Assembly: GCA_031472005.1 (NCBI GenBank)
Contig: PZJY01000006.1
Coordinates: 2,170,001-2,234,000 of the forward strand
Direction of reading: 5' to 3'
DNA length: 64,000 bases
Source of the DNA: Tetracladium setigerum
Lineage: Eukaryota > Ascomycota > Leotiomycetes > Helotiales
In this document: piece after piece, positions 10,986-24,200 of the stretch
Position numbering within the stretch: the first letter of the stretch is position 1
How the letters are laid out: every line of letters begins with the position of its first letter
Made by a program: the position numbers and the translations under genes
The notes under the pieces: model-generated
Told to the model about the DNA's origin: nothing
The model's database searches: none
Seen by the model: only the letters and a program-made list of their open reading frames with translations

Positions 10986-12128
10986 CATGTTGAACTACTT
11001 GCCGAACAACTTGTGTTTAGATTTGGTTACGGGATCCATCTTTTGTTGATCCTTTGTTGTTTTCTCTACTTGGTTTGACCTCTTCAAAGTGTTATGTTTA
11101 TTTTTGTGTAAGTGCGAATAATATCATTTGGTTAAGCGAGATCTCCAAATGTGCGAATGCCGTAGTTATCAACGCACGAAAGCTGTTTGCCAACTGCCAT
11201 AACCGTCGTTAAGTTGTTATGTAGTACTGAAGCTCTGTCTCAATCTGCCGAACAAGTTATATGGACGTGCCTAAACCAATCGACAGATTACGGCTATAGA
11301 TACTAGCGACAGTCTGAAGTCTTGGCCATGATGCGATCTGCAGCTAAGTCTTCTTTTTTGGTCTTTCCCTGTCCAGAGTCCAAGGTAGATTGACGGTCCC
11401 TGACATTACCTCGATTAGGTATTTTTTAAAGTCTCAACCATGCTTTTCAGCCTTGTAAGGTTGGCTATTCTTGGCGGCAGCCAAACATCCTGGCCGTTGA
11501 GCGTTGCCACCGAACCGGGGGATAAGACATTTATGGTCACCGCTTCAGCCTTTCATTGGCTGCACTGCGCATAGCATCAACAAAGCCAAGAAATCACTTT
11601 TTTCGTGATGCGAGAGAGTATAAATGAAAAGATGCTGGTCCTGGACATTTATCGTTTTCTTTGAAAAGAATTACTTGCTAGCTCTTGCATCATCTGCACA
11701 GATTTGGACAAGAAGGGGAGAAGATCCTTTGTCCGCGCTTGATTGTAGTTGAAGTGGTTGCACTATTGTATGTAATGTGCATTGACTTCTACAGCCGCCC
11801 CAATTGCATCAGGTAATGCCAATAGTGAGCGTATTTCGCCCCTTTCCTCTGCGGAAATACTTTAAATTATATATGCAGGATGGAGGCTCGGTCTGTGTCA
11901 CCTTTGGGGAATCCGAGAATGCCTGTTCCTTGAGAGCTAGAGCTCTCTTGGTATCTGGTTCAGGGAAATGGTTCTGTCTACTCCGTATGAGATTCTTGCT
12001 GATCTGTAGTTTGTACTTTCCTTCTGCTGTCTTTTCCTGTTTTCTGTTGTAGATTCTCAACACTCATTTACGCGGTCTATCATTTTCTTTTCGGTCGTAC
12101 TACGCGTTTAATTCGCGGCGTTCTGGCT
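10986..12128. other. Intergenic region
   Basis: About 1.1 kb of A/T-rich sequence with no convincing coding frame. Near 11590-11640 a TATAAAT box-like sequence (GAGTATAAATGAAAAG) lies about 500 bases upstream of the lectin-like gene and could belong to its promoter, with CT-rich sequence near 12030-12090. Confidence 0.45.
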
Positions 12129-13699
12129 ATGGCTTCCAACTTTAACAATAACAATCCAGGTTACAGTACTCTGGAATATGACCCTTCTCCAGGTTTCAAA
12201 GAAGATCGCCTTCCACAAGCTGTTGTACTGCCACCACCAGATTACTCGGAGAAGCAATTACATATAGCGAACGACAGCGGACTTGAAGTGGTTGGAGGAG
12301 GAGCACATCAAGACACATTTCATAAGGTCCCAACTCATCAAGTCCCAACGTTTCAAGACCCAACTTATCAAGGTCCAACTCAACAAGAGACCACTCATCA
12401 AGCATCTCGCTCGCGACGAAAATGGTACATCGTTGGTGCCGTCGTTGCAGTAATCGTCATTATAGCAGCCGTTGTTGGAGGTGTTCTTGCATCCAAAGGA
12501 AAGAAGAACTCTAGTCAAGAATCAATAACATCCTCAGCATCCACCGGGACGACAAACTCAGCAATAGAATCAGCATCACCATCTCCATCGTCGACATCGT
12601 TTTCGTTACCCGCGCCCACGATTTCACAGAAGCGAAACATTGCTGCGGTATCCTTTTTGGCTAATTCGGTCAACCAGACTCGCTTGTATTACCAAAACGA
12701 TGAAGGGAAGTTGATGGAGGCAATACCAGGCGGCACTGGCCGAGCGCTTGAGTTTGATACCGCTGCAAAGAATGGAACTGCGCTCGCTGCTGCTGTTTCC
12801 CGTCGTGGATTTCCCCTGGTATTGAAGAACCACCAGAACTCCGCGTGAATCAAATGCTAACAAGAGCCAAGAAAATCAGTGTCTTCTACACCGACGAGAA
12901 GAATATCATCCACGACATCATCTATGAATCCGGCAAATGGGCTGCTGGCGACCTCTCAGCCAAAGGTTACACTATTGCATCAAACGCCAGTCTCGCAGCC
13001 ATGTACAACCAGTGTCGCTGGTGCGCCAATACTACCATCCTCGCATTTCAAGATGCGAACAACTTCATCCAGATTGGCAATCTAACCTCCACCGGCTGGA
13101 CCACAACGCAACTAACGCTCCATCAGCTCGAAAATACTGGTTTGGCTTTGCAACCTTTTGGTTGGGCACTTCTCGAGGACCAACTTGATTTGTACTATCA
13201 GCGAAAAGATCTCAGAATGGCCATGGCAAGCTGGAAACCTCCGTATCTAACTCAAAAAGGTAAGTCGTCTTGAAGACCATGAATATCCTCATTCATATTT
13301 ATATCCCTCCTTTTAGCTCCGGGCTGGGCGCCAGATCAGTTATGGAACGCAGTCCCTGCCAACACCCCGATCGCAACAGCTTCATCTTACAACAATGTCA
13401 GCAGCGGAACTGAAAGTTGGATTCAGGTTCTCACTGCCGCCGACACGGGCGTGGTGGTAGATACTTGGGACGGAGCGCGCCGCAGTTGGGTCTTACACGC
13501 CAATCAGCATACCGCAATGTCCAACATTGATGTTAACACGACCTACGATTCATTGGCGATGACTTCGACAGGAGTGGCATTTGGTGTGGTGAGGAAAAAT
13601 GGCACACAAACGATTGAGTCATGGCAGCTGGCGGATGATTTTTTGAACTGGGAGTCTACTGGAGCTGTGGATGTTGGGACTGCTTGGACGTCATCCTAA
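12129..13699 (+). CDS. Membrane-anchored fucose-lectin-like protein (AAL-like repeats)
   Basis: Three exons (12129-12818, 12872-13259, 13317-13699) give 486 residues. The introns are 53 bp, with branch TGCTAAC, and 57 bp. The N-terminal cytoplasmic part has a run of five degenerate pentapeptides (VPTHQ, VPTFQ, DPTYQ, GPTQQ, ETTHQ) around residues 65-92. RSRRK and a long hydrophobic segment (WYIVGAVVAVIVIIAAVVGG) follow: a type II membrane anchor. After a Ser/Thr stalk come beta-propeller-like repeats with NQTRLYYQNDEGKL, ISVFYTDEKNIIHDI and NTTILAFQDANNFIQIGNL, typical of the fungal fucose-specific lectin family (AAL-like). Members bind fucosylated glycans; the membrane form would present the lectin at the cell surface. 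Substrate and role are not shown here. It is the last gene before the PKS-NRPS cluster. Confidence 0.8.
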
Positions 13700-14579
13700 T
13701 TCCATCTTACTTGTCTACGTTCTTGCTGTATTGTATTTCTTCAAACATATCATGATTTCAGTAGAAGTCAATACATTCTTTCTCCCTTGTCCTGAAACTT
13801 CGGCCTTGGAAAATACTGCAGTTCACTACGCTCCCAGATGGGTAGAATGAATTTTGATAGCCATCAAAATTCGTACCTTCTAGAGGAGTTACTATCTGTA
13901 AAACGGAACGTAACCTTTACAACAGAAGCGGCAGGGTTGTGAAAGGTATTGCTAGCCCTACGAAGATTACACTTCTAGACTTCCGGTATGGTTTTGTGGA
14001 GGCCGTAATCACTTCCAATATATGCGAGGCCATTGGCCATAGCACATGAGATCAATAGAGCATATGGTACATCAAGAATAGTATCCTCGTACTTTTTAGG
14101 ACTTGATTTCCTTGCCTCTTGGTATCCTGTCGTGCCACTTTTGAGGTAATCACCGATGACTGTTGAAGAGCCATCGGATTTTGTATTGAATGTCTTTGGT
14201 TAATCCTGGTGGATTCGAATTGGTATGTAAGGAGATGGAGATGCTTTAGCTTTTGCTGCTGTCATCCGAACGTTTTGCAAAAAAAATTGTGACATCGCTC
14301 ATATATGCCAGTTCAAATCAGGTGCAAAGTAGTAATAGATCTTTATTTGGACAAGACCAGACAGGTCTATATTATCCTGTGAGACATCGTAATTCGCGAG
14401 TCAAATACACCTTGCCACGAGCCGGGCGATGGTACACACGACGAACTCGAGAATCGGGACCAGTCAATAAATCGGGATGCCCGCCATTCAACAGGTTCTT
14501 CTGAGGAAGGGAGGTAAATTTTGGCATTCGCTTGACGCAGATGATATTAAGTAGGTCGTAGAGTCCGTAATGAGCGAGC

Positions 14580-14618
14580 GGCCTGAGACTTGCCGCACCG
14601 TTGCGGGATGCTCAGGCC
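14580..14618. repeat. Inverted repeat / hairpin with GGCCTGAG arms
   Basis: GGCCTGAG (14580-14587) and its exact complement CTCAGGCC (14611-14618) enclose a second partial stem (CCGCA...TGCGG) around a CCGT loop. It is a stable imperfect hairpin in non-coding DNA with no assigned role. Confidence 0.5.
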
Positions 14619-14903
14619 ATACGAGCGGAGTTCTGAAAAACGTGACCTGGCGGAGCGGAAGTACTATTATCCTCTCGGTTAACCTTATCTACGTGCCTTA
14701 AGTAACTATACAGTAATATTTGGAGCGAGCAACAGATCAGCGCCAACATCTAATGCTACCGATAGGTACTCGAAAGGATTATGCAGCCGAGCAGATTGAT
14801 GACAAGCTGTCGAGAACCCTAAATATCTAGAACTTCCAGGATCTGGCATATGCAATAAGGTTTGTTTACCTTAACCTTGGAGAACTAGGCTTTTACACCA
14901 GGG

Positions 14904-15189
14904 TCATAGACGCATTGAGATAGATGAAAAAGTGTGTAAGAAAAGGCGGTTGAATTTTATTTTTGCCACTAAATTAGGATCAATCCCAATAATTTCCGAT
15001 TCGTAGCGGTCCAGTAATTCCCCAAATGAAACTGCTTTTCCCTCCTCAAAATACGTCAAACACAGACCGACATCTCGGAGACGCTTCCAAAGGTCTTGGA
15101 TAACAGTCTCAAAGGATAATGATCGCGCGAATGGAATAGTGAAGGTGCTTGTAATCTCTATATTTCTTCTATTACATATGCTCTATGAG
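14904..15189 (-). pseudogene. Possible gene relic, start-less open frame
   Basis: A minus-strand frame of roughly 94 codons is open from a stop near 15190 to a TGA at 14904-14906, without any ATG. It has coding-like composition (for example ETVIQDLWKRLRDVGLC and VSFGELLDRYESEIIGIDP) rather than random sequence. It lies just downstream of the PKS-NRPS stop codon. It could be the last exon or remnant of a cluster gene. I do not recognise the family. Confidence 0.3.
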
Positions 15190-15295
15190 GAGAGTGTAAG
15201 ATACAACCATGCGCCCGCCCTTTTCCGTATCCACATTATCAAATCAAAACCGTAACTCCAATAACAAAAGAAAAAGTCATGATCATGACCACTAT

Positions 15296-18200
15296 CTATC
15301 TTCTCATCGTCAAGATATTACCTCCGTTCTGATCGCCAGCCTGGAAACTCGCCATATGCGAAGATAAAAAGTACTCGAATCCATCGTCCTTGATCCTGCC
15401 AAACCAATCAAGGAGCTCCATCTCCTCCAAGTCAGCTCTTCCCTCTCTCTCTCCAACAAAAGCCTCCATGTCGCATTCCCTGAGACGAACATGGCTCTCA
15501 TGGTGTAAGAATCGCGCTCTCGGCGAGTCGCCAACAAGCGAGTCGCAGAGTGCCTCAGTTGCCTCATCCAGCTTCAGTAAGTCAATGTGACCTCTCCAGC
15601 CCGCGATGTCTGGCTTAATCTTGTGCATCTCACTGTGCTGAGCCAACCACTGCATCACTGGCGTCACCTCATCACGTGGAGGGTCCGGGCCTGCAACGAA
15701 GCGGTGGATGGACACGGGGATGTTGAAATCGGCATTTGCCTTCTCGAGAATGCGCTCGCCCGCCCATTTGCTGGCAACATACCCGTTACTTCCGTCAGTG
15801 GCGGGTTGGTTCTGAGCAACCGAGTCTCCGATCGGGGCGTAAGCAGTCGTGGGCAAGACGCCAGAGGATGAAATGAAGTGGATGGGAACAAGGCGGCCTG
15901 CTGCCAACTTGACGAGTTCTCTGATTGGCTGCACGTTCGACTGGCGGAGGACGTGGTAGTTGTCCCAGAATGAGCGGACGGCGCCGAGGTGAATGATCAC
16001 ATCAGCTGTAAGTGAGAGGTCCTCAAACTCGGACTGGCTGAGACCCAGCATTGGGTCCGACAGATCGCCATGGTGGACTGAGACCTTGGGCGAAGACAGC
16101 ACGGGCTTGTCACGGACAGCCACACAGTGAATATCGGTGATGTTAGGGTCATTTTCGAGCCTCTCAAGGAGGTGACGACCAAGGAACCCGGTGGCACCGG
16201 TGAGCACGACGACCTTGGGCTGGTTCCGGGGTGCGGTGTAGGGTTTAATGGGAGTTGGTATTGCCACAAACGGCACAGCCGTCTCGCGTTCCCAATCAAT
16301 GGTTTCGACGCGGACCCTCTCTTCGATCTTGCAGGCCATCTCGCCAAGGGTGCTGCTATTCATGAGCTCGAAGACAGACACGACGACACTGAGCTCTTGG
16401 CGGATGCGATTTTGTAGGCGGACGATTAGGAGGGAGTTACCCCCGACCGAGAAGAATGTGGTAGCAGGCGAGATAGAGATGTCAGTTACGTGCGAACACA
16501 GAACATCTTGCCACAAGCGGAATAGCTGAGTCTCAGTATCGGTAAGTTCGCCGCTGAGGGTTGGAGTTGCAATGTGTTCTGGGAGTGGAAGCGCTTTGAC
16601 GGCCTTCCTGTCAACTTTGGAATGGTTGTTCAGTGGCAAGTGTTCAATGGGAATAGCCATAGCGGGAACCATATACCGTGGAACCGGTAAGTCCTGAAGG
16701 AGATTCTGGAGAAAAGCGTCCTTATCGGCAATGTTGCGTTTGGTGTCGAAGACGACGTGTGCAACCAAGAAGTCAGAGTCCTCACCTTGAACAGTGACGA
16801 TAGCTTCCAGGATGGCACCGTTGCTCGCGCGCACGATGTTGTTTTCGATGTCTCCAAGCTCAATTCGGAGACCACGGATCTTTACCTGAAGGTCGGAGGA
16901 GATACGGTGTCGGAAGACGAGTGATCCATCCTCGCGAAAGTGTCCGTAGTCACCAGTGCGGTACATTTTTGACCATCCGTTTGCCACATAAGCCGCAGAT
17001 GCGAAGGGGTTGGGCACGAATTGAGTGGAAGTCAAGGCAGCGTTGTTGGCATAGCCGGCAGCAACGCCCGCTCCACCAATGATGATCTCACCTGCTATGC
17101 CAATTGGCAAGGGCTTGAGATCTTTGTCGACGACATAAGCTGAATAGTTCGGGTACTGGGAGCCAATCGGAATATCACCCTGCTCTCCTTGACGGTAGTT
17201 GAGTTCATGGAAGCTTGATCCACAAGAAATTTCTGCTGGGCCATAGCTGTTGATTAGACGCACATCGGACAGATTCAAGGCCGCAAACTGCTTTGCGACG
17301 GTCTTTGTGAGTCTTTCACCACCAGCAATGGCGTACTTCCAGTCGGAACATTGCCGGAGTGTGTTCATCCCGTACTGAAGCCACATGAGATATTCGGACG
17401 GTGTTGCCTGTGAGTACGTGATCCTCTCATCTCGCATCACCTTAGTGATCTCTAGTGGATCGCCCCTCTGGTTCAAGGGGCACATGAAGACGGATCCGCC
17501 AGTTGCAAGACCAGTGAAAATCTGCTCCAGTGAAATGTCAAAGCTCAGCGTGCTCTGCTGCAGCGTGATTTGTGGGGTTTCCATGCCGTACATTTTGATG
17601 GAACCTTCAATGTAGTTTCGTAGACCCTCATGCTTGACTGTGATACCTTTGGGCGTTCCAGTCGAACCGCTAGTGTAGATGATGACAGCAGCTTGCTCGC
17701 CCCGAGACAAATCTGGAACAATTGCAGATGCATTGGAGGGAACATTGCTGACGTTGAGTGTAAGTGCGTTGCCCGCATGCAAGCTGTTTGCGTTAGGGCT
17801 GGTGGTGGCATCAGTCAAAATTGCACTTGGCTGGCAAGTTTCTACGATCGCCGCTAGGCGAGTTAGTGGGTTTGCGACGTCCAGGGGAACATAGATGCAA
17901 CCAATTCTCCAGATAGCCAGAAGCGAGACAATCCAATCGACTGATGGTTGTTGGAAGACGACAACCTTGGATCCTGGATCCACGCCGGCTTTTTGCAAGG
18001 TGGCTGCAATGGCTTGACTTCGGCTCATAAGTGTTCCGTAGGAGATTGAATTACCATTGCCGTCTCTCACAGCCACTGCGTCTTTGTTTTGTCTTGCGAC
18101 TTGTTCAACACGGCTCGAAAGAGTGGCAGGCCATTGGGACAGCAAGTCAGGTCCCTTGCCCATGTCGAGTGCTCGCTGAATTTGTGCTTGACTGTATAGC

Positions 18201-21200
18201 GAAGGCTCGCCTGTTCTCATGGTTGGTGCATTGACGAAGGCGTCCAGCAGGTTGATATACGACTCAAGCAGCAAAGTTGTGGCATGGCGATCATAAATTG
18301 TCGCCTGTGTCTCAAATATGATACCTGGACCTTGATCGTCTTCAATGACGGTGATGTTGATATCGTAGTTTGTCTCTCCGGTGTTGTTCTGCTGCATGTC
18401 CATCTGGCAGTTGCCAAACTTTGAAATCTGCTTGACGCCAACTTTGTAGTCAAAGAAAGCTTGGAAGAACGGAGCATGAGTTGACGAACGCTCCACGTGA
18501 TGGAACTTCTGGAGCATCATGTCGAAGGGCAGCTTGGAGTTGGCCAGCGCAGTGTATGCTTGATTCCTGGTTTCTGTGACCGAGGCAGCAAAAGTCTTTG
18601 CCTCGTCAGGCTTGAATCGCAGAGGGAGAAGATTAAGGAAGAGACCAATTGTTCTAGTGATGTCGTCGTCGGTTCTGTTGGCATCAGCGATACCGATCGT
18701 GAGGTCAGTAACGTCAGCCATTCGGGCAAGCAGGATGCGGAAGACGGTGAGATAGACGTGGAAGTTTGTCGAACGGCTCATTTTAGCAATAGCCTTGACC
18801 TTCTGCCCAATGACTGGGTTGACTCGCCTCGAGACTTCGTTGCTCTTGAAAGCAGAAATGGGTACACGAGAACTGCTTATGGCCATTGGAAGAAGTGGAA
18901 GCACAGCTGGTGAGTCATGAAAGACACCCTTCCAGTATTCAAGCTCAGAACTCATTTCACCGGCTTGGAGCGCCTTGCGTTGGTTCACTGAGAAGGTGGG
19001 AAATTGCATTGGTGAAGGACCCAATGGTGTGCTATTGTATGCTTTTTCCAGATCAGACAGCAGCACCTGCAAGCTCATACCGTCCATGATGATATGGTGG
19101 TAGGCGATAAGCAGGTAGTGTGTCGTGGTATTGAGCGTAAGAAGGGTCATGCGGAGGAGTTGAGGTTTGCCCAAATCGAAGTCGTGTCGCTTGTGGATCT
19201 CGTATTCTTGAGCTGCTTCATCGGCATGCTTGATCGTTCGGTACTCTAGCTTGGCGTGATTCGTATCGGAGACACTTTGGACTGCCATGTCAGGCTGCGA
19301 AACGTCATTGACGAAAAAGGTTCTGAGAGACTCGTGTCTCATGGCGACGAGCTCAAGCGCTTGTGCAAGCTTATCGACCTTAAGGTTTCCATTCAATTGG
19401 TACTGGAAGGCGACGTTAGAAGCCGTACGATCCTCGAGGATGAGATCGAGAAGCCAGAAGCGTGACTGTGACAGAGACATCGGCTCTGTTCTCAAGACTT
19501 TGAACTCACTAAGCTCCTCCTTACTTTCTGCAATTGCTTCTAGGTCTGAGGATGACGACTTCCCGTCGACACTCGATGGCGGCGTCGCAATTGATTCCTC
19601 CCTCGAGTGCGTCTCCGTGGTGGTGCCGGTGCCAGCCACGGAATCGTTCCTCTCCGTTTTGCTTGCGCTGGTAGCAACGAAAGAGACCTCTGGCCGCATG
19701 AGCGGGCGTTGTGTAGGCTTTTGCTTCTCGGCCTTCGTAACTGATGGAGTTGCTGTGTTGCCGAGCAAGGGAACGAGCTCCTTGGGTAACTTCTTAGAGG
19801 CTTGCTCCGCAAGGTCAGAGACAGATCCACCAGCAAGAATTTTCAGAACAGGCATATCCGTTTGCAGCTCTTTCAAGAACCAGGAACGAACTTCAACAGC
19901 TACAAGAGAGTCGATGCCGATCTCCACAAGCGGGACATCCATATCCATTTCCTCGCCTGTCAGCTGCAGGACGATCTGTAACTTGGCCGCGAAGCAGGTC
20001 TTGATAATCGAGATAACTTGTTCCGCAGTTGTGGCTTCAATCAGTTGTTCGCGGACTGGTTGAACTGTTTGTTTGGAATCCGTAATGGTGTTCGTTGCCT
20101 GCGTGTCAATGAGATAGTGAGATAATCGTGGGTATAGGATCCAAGGAGGAAGGTGCTTGCGATCCGCAGGAACTCGCTCAATACCGGTACTTATGACTGG
20201 ATCGAGGTTCATCTCTGGAATACCAGCGAATATTGTCTCGGCAAACATCTGGTGTAGGTCTGTTTCCGAAAGCGGCATGTATGAGTACTTTTCAAACGTT
20301 TCTTGGACGACTTGAGAAGCACGCTCAATGTAGCCAATACCAGCGACTCTGCCAATGTCAAAGGCACTCCCAGCCAAGCCGCGAGCTCGCCTTTGTCGGA
20401 CCAGGCTGGTCATGTAGCTACAAGCAGCTGCATAGTTGCTCTGACCAAAAACGCCACCGACAGAGGAAGTCGAAGAGAAGCATACGAAAAAGTCGAGTGG
20501 GGTATCGTAAAAGATCTCATCAAGCCAATTAGTACCATCAATCTTTGGTCTCAAGACGTCAGCCATTTGGTCGTATGACATCTGCGAGAACAAAGTGTCT
20601 TTCAAAACCATCGCAGCATTGGCGACGCCCATGATCGGTGGGTAGGATGACTGAATGTCGTTGACGACTTGAATAACATTGGCTTTGTCTGTTACATCCA
20701 TAGGATAGACTGCCACTTTCACTTTCTCACCGTAAACTTTGAAAGAATCAAGCCACTTTTGGTCTACACTAGGATGACGGCTAGTCAACAGAACGTTTCG
20801 CGCACCGTTCCGAACCATCCATTCACACAGCGACTGACCAATTTGACCAGTCAGGCCAACCATGAGATAGGACTTGTTAGCCGAGAATAGGGGTGTCGCA
20901 TCAATGGTATTGACAAGAACTGGAGCGGTGTCTTCAGCAGCCCAATCAACAAGGGTGGCAGGATGCAAAGGTGTCTTAACATCAGTAACCTGGCTCAGGG
21001 AAAGTTCTGTTGGTTTATGGCCAGCCACGTTCTGTCCCGCGGCTGTAGTAGCATTCCTCAGAAGGGAGATGAGCTTCTCCTGGTCTTGGAAGAGGCCTGA
21101 GCTTGTCGCACGCCAAAGATCTTTCGAGCCGGTGTACTGAACACCTGGTAGAGCTTGCTGGATAAGAGAAGATACTTCCTTAGACTCATCGTCAATTGCC

Positions 21201-24200
21201 AGATCCAAAAAGTGAGTGACTCCAGTGGGCAAAAGGCGCTTGATGTTGTGACCGTGCATCCAGGGGCTGAGTCTGAGCCAAGAAGGGTCCTCGTCCGCCC
21301 TAGAGGTACTGAAAATGACTTCGAATTTTCCGGCGAATGCTTGCCTCCTGAGAGCTTGCGCAAGGGAAGATCCGAGGGAACCAGTACCGGGCTCGTGAAC
21401 AAGGACTTTGGCCCCTACAACAACTGTAGAAAGCATGCGGGCGGCCAGAAGTTCCGCCGCAATGACAGACAGAAGACTGGCTGGGTCTTCCTGTGTGTCT
21501 GTAGGAATGCTGACCACTGGGTAGGATGTATTCGAGTTTGAGGAAGAAAGGGCGATGACGACGTTAGATGTTGAAATCTCAAGCCCAACACTGACGAACA
21601 AATAGAGTCCAGCAGTGATACCCAGTGCTGATAGAGTCGAAACAAGCGTCTTTATGGCGGATTTACCTTCATTACCTTTGCTGAAGAATGGAACATCCTT
21701 CAAGATGGGCAAACCGAAGCCTGTATTACTGATGGCTGTATTACTGATGGCGATCACATCTGACTTCAGGCTGGCGTGTTTAGCGACTGAGCGTCTTTGA
21801 GAATTAATGCGATCATTCCTCGTAGGGTCAGGAAGCATGCGTGGTACGTAGAGGCTTCCATGTTGGAACATGAGCTCGGTCTCCTTAGTGTACAACAACT
21901 GATGATTAAGGGCATCAGAAGATTCCCACTGGCTCACGGCATGCAGACGCAGGGCCGCCTCCATGATCAATGTGGAGACTCCATCCAGGCCAGAAGCAAC
22001 ATCAAGATGTTGTATCGAGACGTCAGGCATCTCATGAATGATACACCTTAGGAAACCAACCATGGCCTGCTGATAAGGATGGTTGCGAGAATCGCGACCA
22101 ACCCAGAGCAATGTCTGAGAATGCTCTAGTATGATCTTAAGAGCATCCATTTTCTCCGGTGCCAGACTCTTGAACATTGGGTCTTCGAGATCTAAGAGAC
22201 AGATGACAGTTTGTCCGGGAACAACAGAGCTTTGAGCGCTGATTAGGTCTGCGAAGCACTCAACTGATTGACAGCTCAGTCCGGCAATGTTGGCGATGTC
22301 CTCGGCGATCCTAGACACTTCCAATGATTTGCCACCAATGATCGTGAGATGTGAGATTTTCGCGGCGTTGGATGAACGGTAGAGAGGCTTCCTCAGATAA
22401 TCGACACGATTGTCCACAGCCTGTGCTGAGATGACCGAGAACGGCCAGGCCAGTCCATCACGATTGGGGGTGGTTGAATCAACTCCGCAGAAGCCGGACT
22501 GGCGAAGGACAGCATTCCAAGCCTCAAGAGGCATAGTAGGAGCATAAGGACGCCCATCTTCGCAGCCAGCCCACCAGCCTGAAATACCGCCGAACATTGA
22601 AGTGAACGCAGCAAGCTTGTTGTTGGTGATTTCGAGCAACATCAAGTATCCGCCAGGCTTGAGAAGACGGCGAACGTTCTTAAGTGTTTTCTCCATCGAC
22701 TCAGTAGCGTGAAGGACGTTGGAAGCAATGATCAGATCATATGTGCCTTCCTGGAAGTCCTGAGACTCAGGTGTTTTCTCAGTATCAAATGTCTTGAAGA
22801 TCAGTTTATCCTTCCAGTCGCTAAACGCCTCAGCGGCCTTCTCAAAGTAGCCACTAGAGATATCTGTGTACGTGTAGGAGGAAAAGGTGTTACCGATGGT
22901 CTCAAGAACGAATTTGGTCGCGCCACCTGTGCCAGCACCGACCTCAAAGATCTTGGCCCTTGGATAAACGTGCGTGAACTGGGAGACCATTCTGCCCAAG
23001 GACTCGTTGTAAACCTGAAAGCCAAGGCCATATTTGTAAAACTCGTCCAGCAAGCCGTCCTTCATCATATGTTCAATCATTGTTGACTCGCGTCGAACGG
23101 CAGATGGAAGAGTCTCGCCCACGGTTCTCACCAAGCGGCAATCCACGGAGTCAGCATGCGCTTCGAAGAGAGCATTGATCTGTGTTTGGGTATCATTCCG
23201 CCACTCTGGCTGGATATAGGGATGCTTCCCGGCATCAACGAGAGACAAGGTCCAATTGATCGAATCCCGCAGGCGTTGGAAATGCCACTCAGACTTCGTC
23301 CAGTCTGCCTCAGTAAGTTCGTGGATCCACTTTCTGTAGTAGAAGAAGGCAAGTCTTTCACGGAAAGTTCCAAGCTCTATGTCATTCGTTGATGGTTTCA
23401 ATTCGCCAAGAGCCAGTTCTCCATCTGGAGCTGCGACACCGAGCTTGGTGTATGAGAAAACAGTGCGATCGTCGGCAACAGTGGCCATTGAGACGGGCAC
23501 AACAGCAGCGCCTTGAACTTGGATCATAGCATGTTGCTCGTCGGCGCTGAGTATGTCTAGATTGCCACGAATCGAGTCTACAGCGTTCGCCTCAGGGGCA
23601 ATGAGTTGAGCTCGCACCGGAAGCTGGACTGAGTGCAAAGGTAGCGTAGCACAGAGTGCTGGATTAACGCGGATGCACTCGAAGAAGGTTGGGACGTGCA
23701 ACGACCACAAGCGTCCATCATCAGGCGCCGAGTATGCCAAGATAGCACTCTGGAAAGCCACGTCGAGCAGCGCGGGGTGAACCATTAGATTTTCAGATTC
23801 ATCACCGTAGTCGAAGCTAGATATCAGAGCAGTAGCCTGATTGAGCTTGCGCTTCAAGTTTGCCATTGTCCGGAAAGAGTCAGAGTATTCATACCCAATG
23901 GTTGCGAGGGAAGTATAGAACCTCTCCGAGTCGGTCTCGGTCATATTCGAGTCATCCAGCTGGATTGGTGGCAGGACCGACATCGAAGGCTCACCAAAGA
24001 TCACGTTTATTGTACCGGTGGCGTTGACTTCAAGGTCTCGCGCCGACTTGGCAGCAGCGGAGTAAACGGTAAATTTCGCTGCCCGAGTTTTCAGATTCGA
24101 TTCGCTTGGAGTAATATCCGTTAGAGTTACCAGAGTCTCAGCAGCAGGATCGGATTCGCCTCCAAAGGTGATGGCTTTTCCGATGACCAGATCTCGAAGT

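Larger units (their letters stand above)
13700..15295. other. Intergenic region between lectin-like gene and PKS-NRPS
   Basis: About 1.6 kb. It contains a hairpin at 14580-14618 and a start-less open stretch on the minus strand (listed separately). Otherwise I see no gene. Confidence 0.5.
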
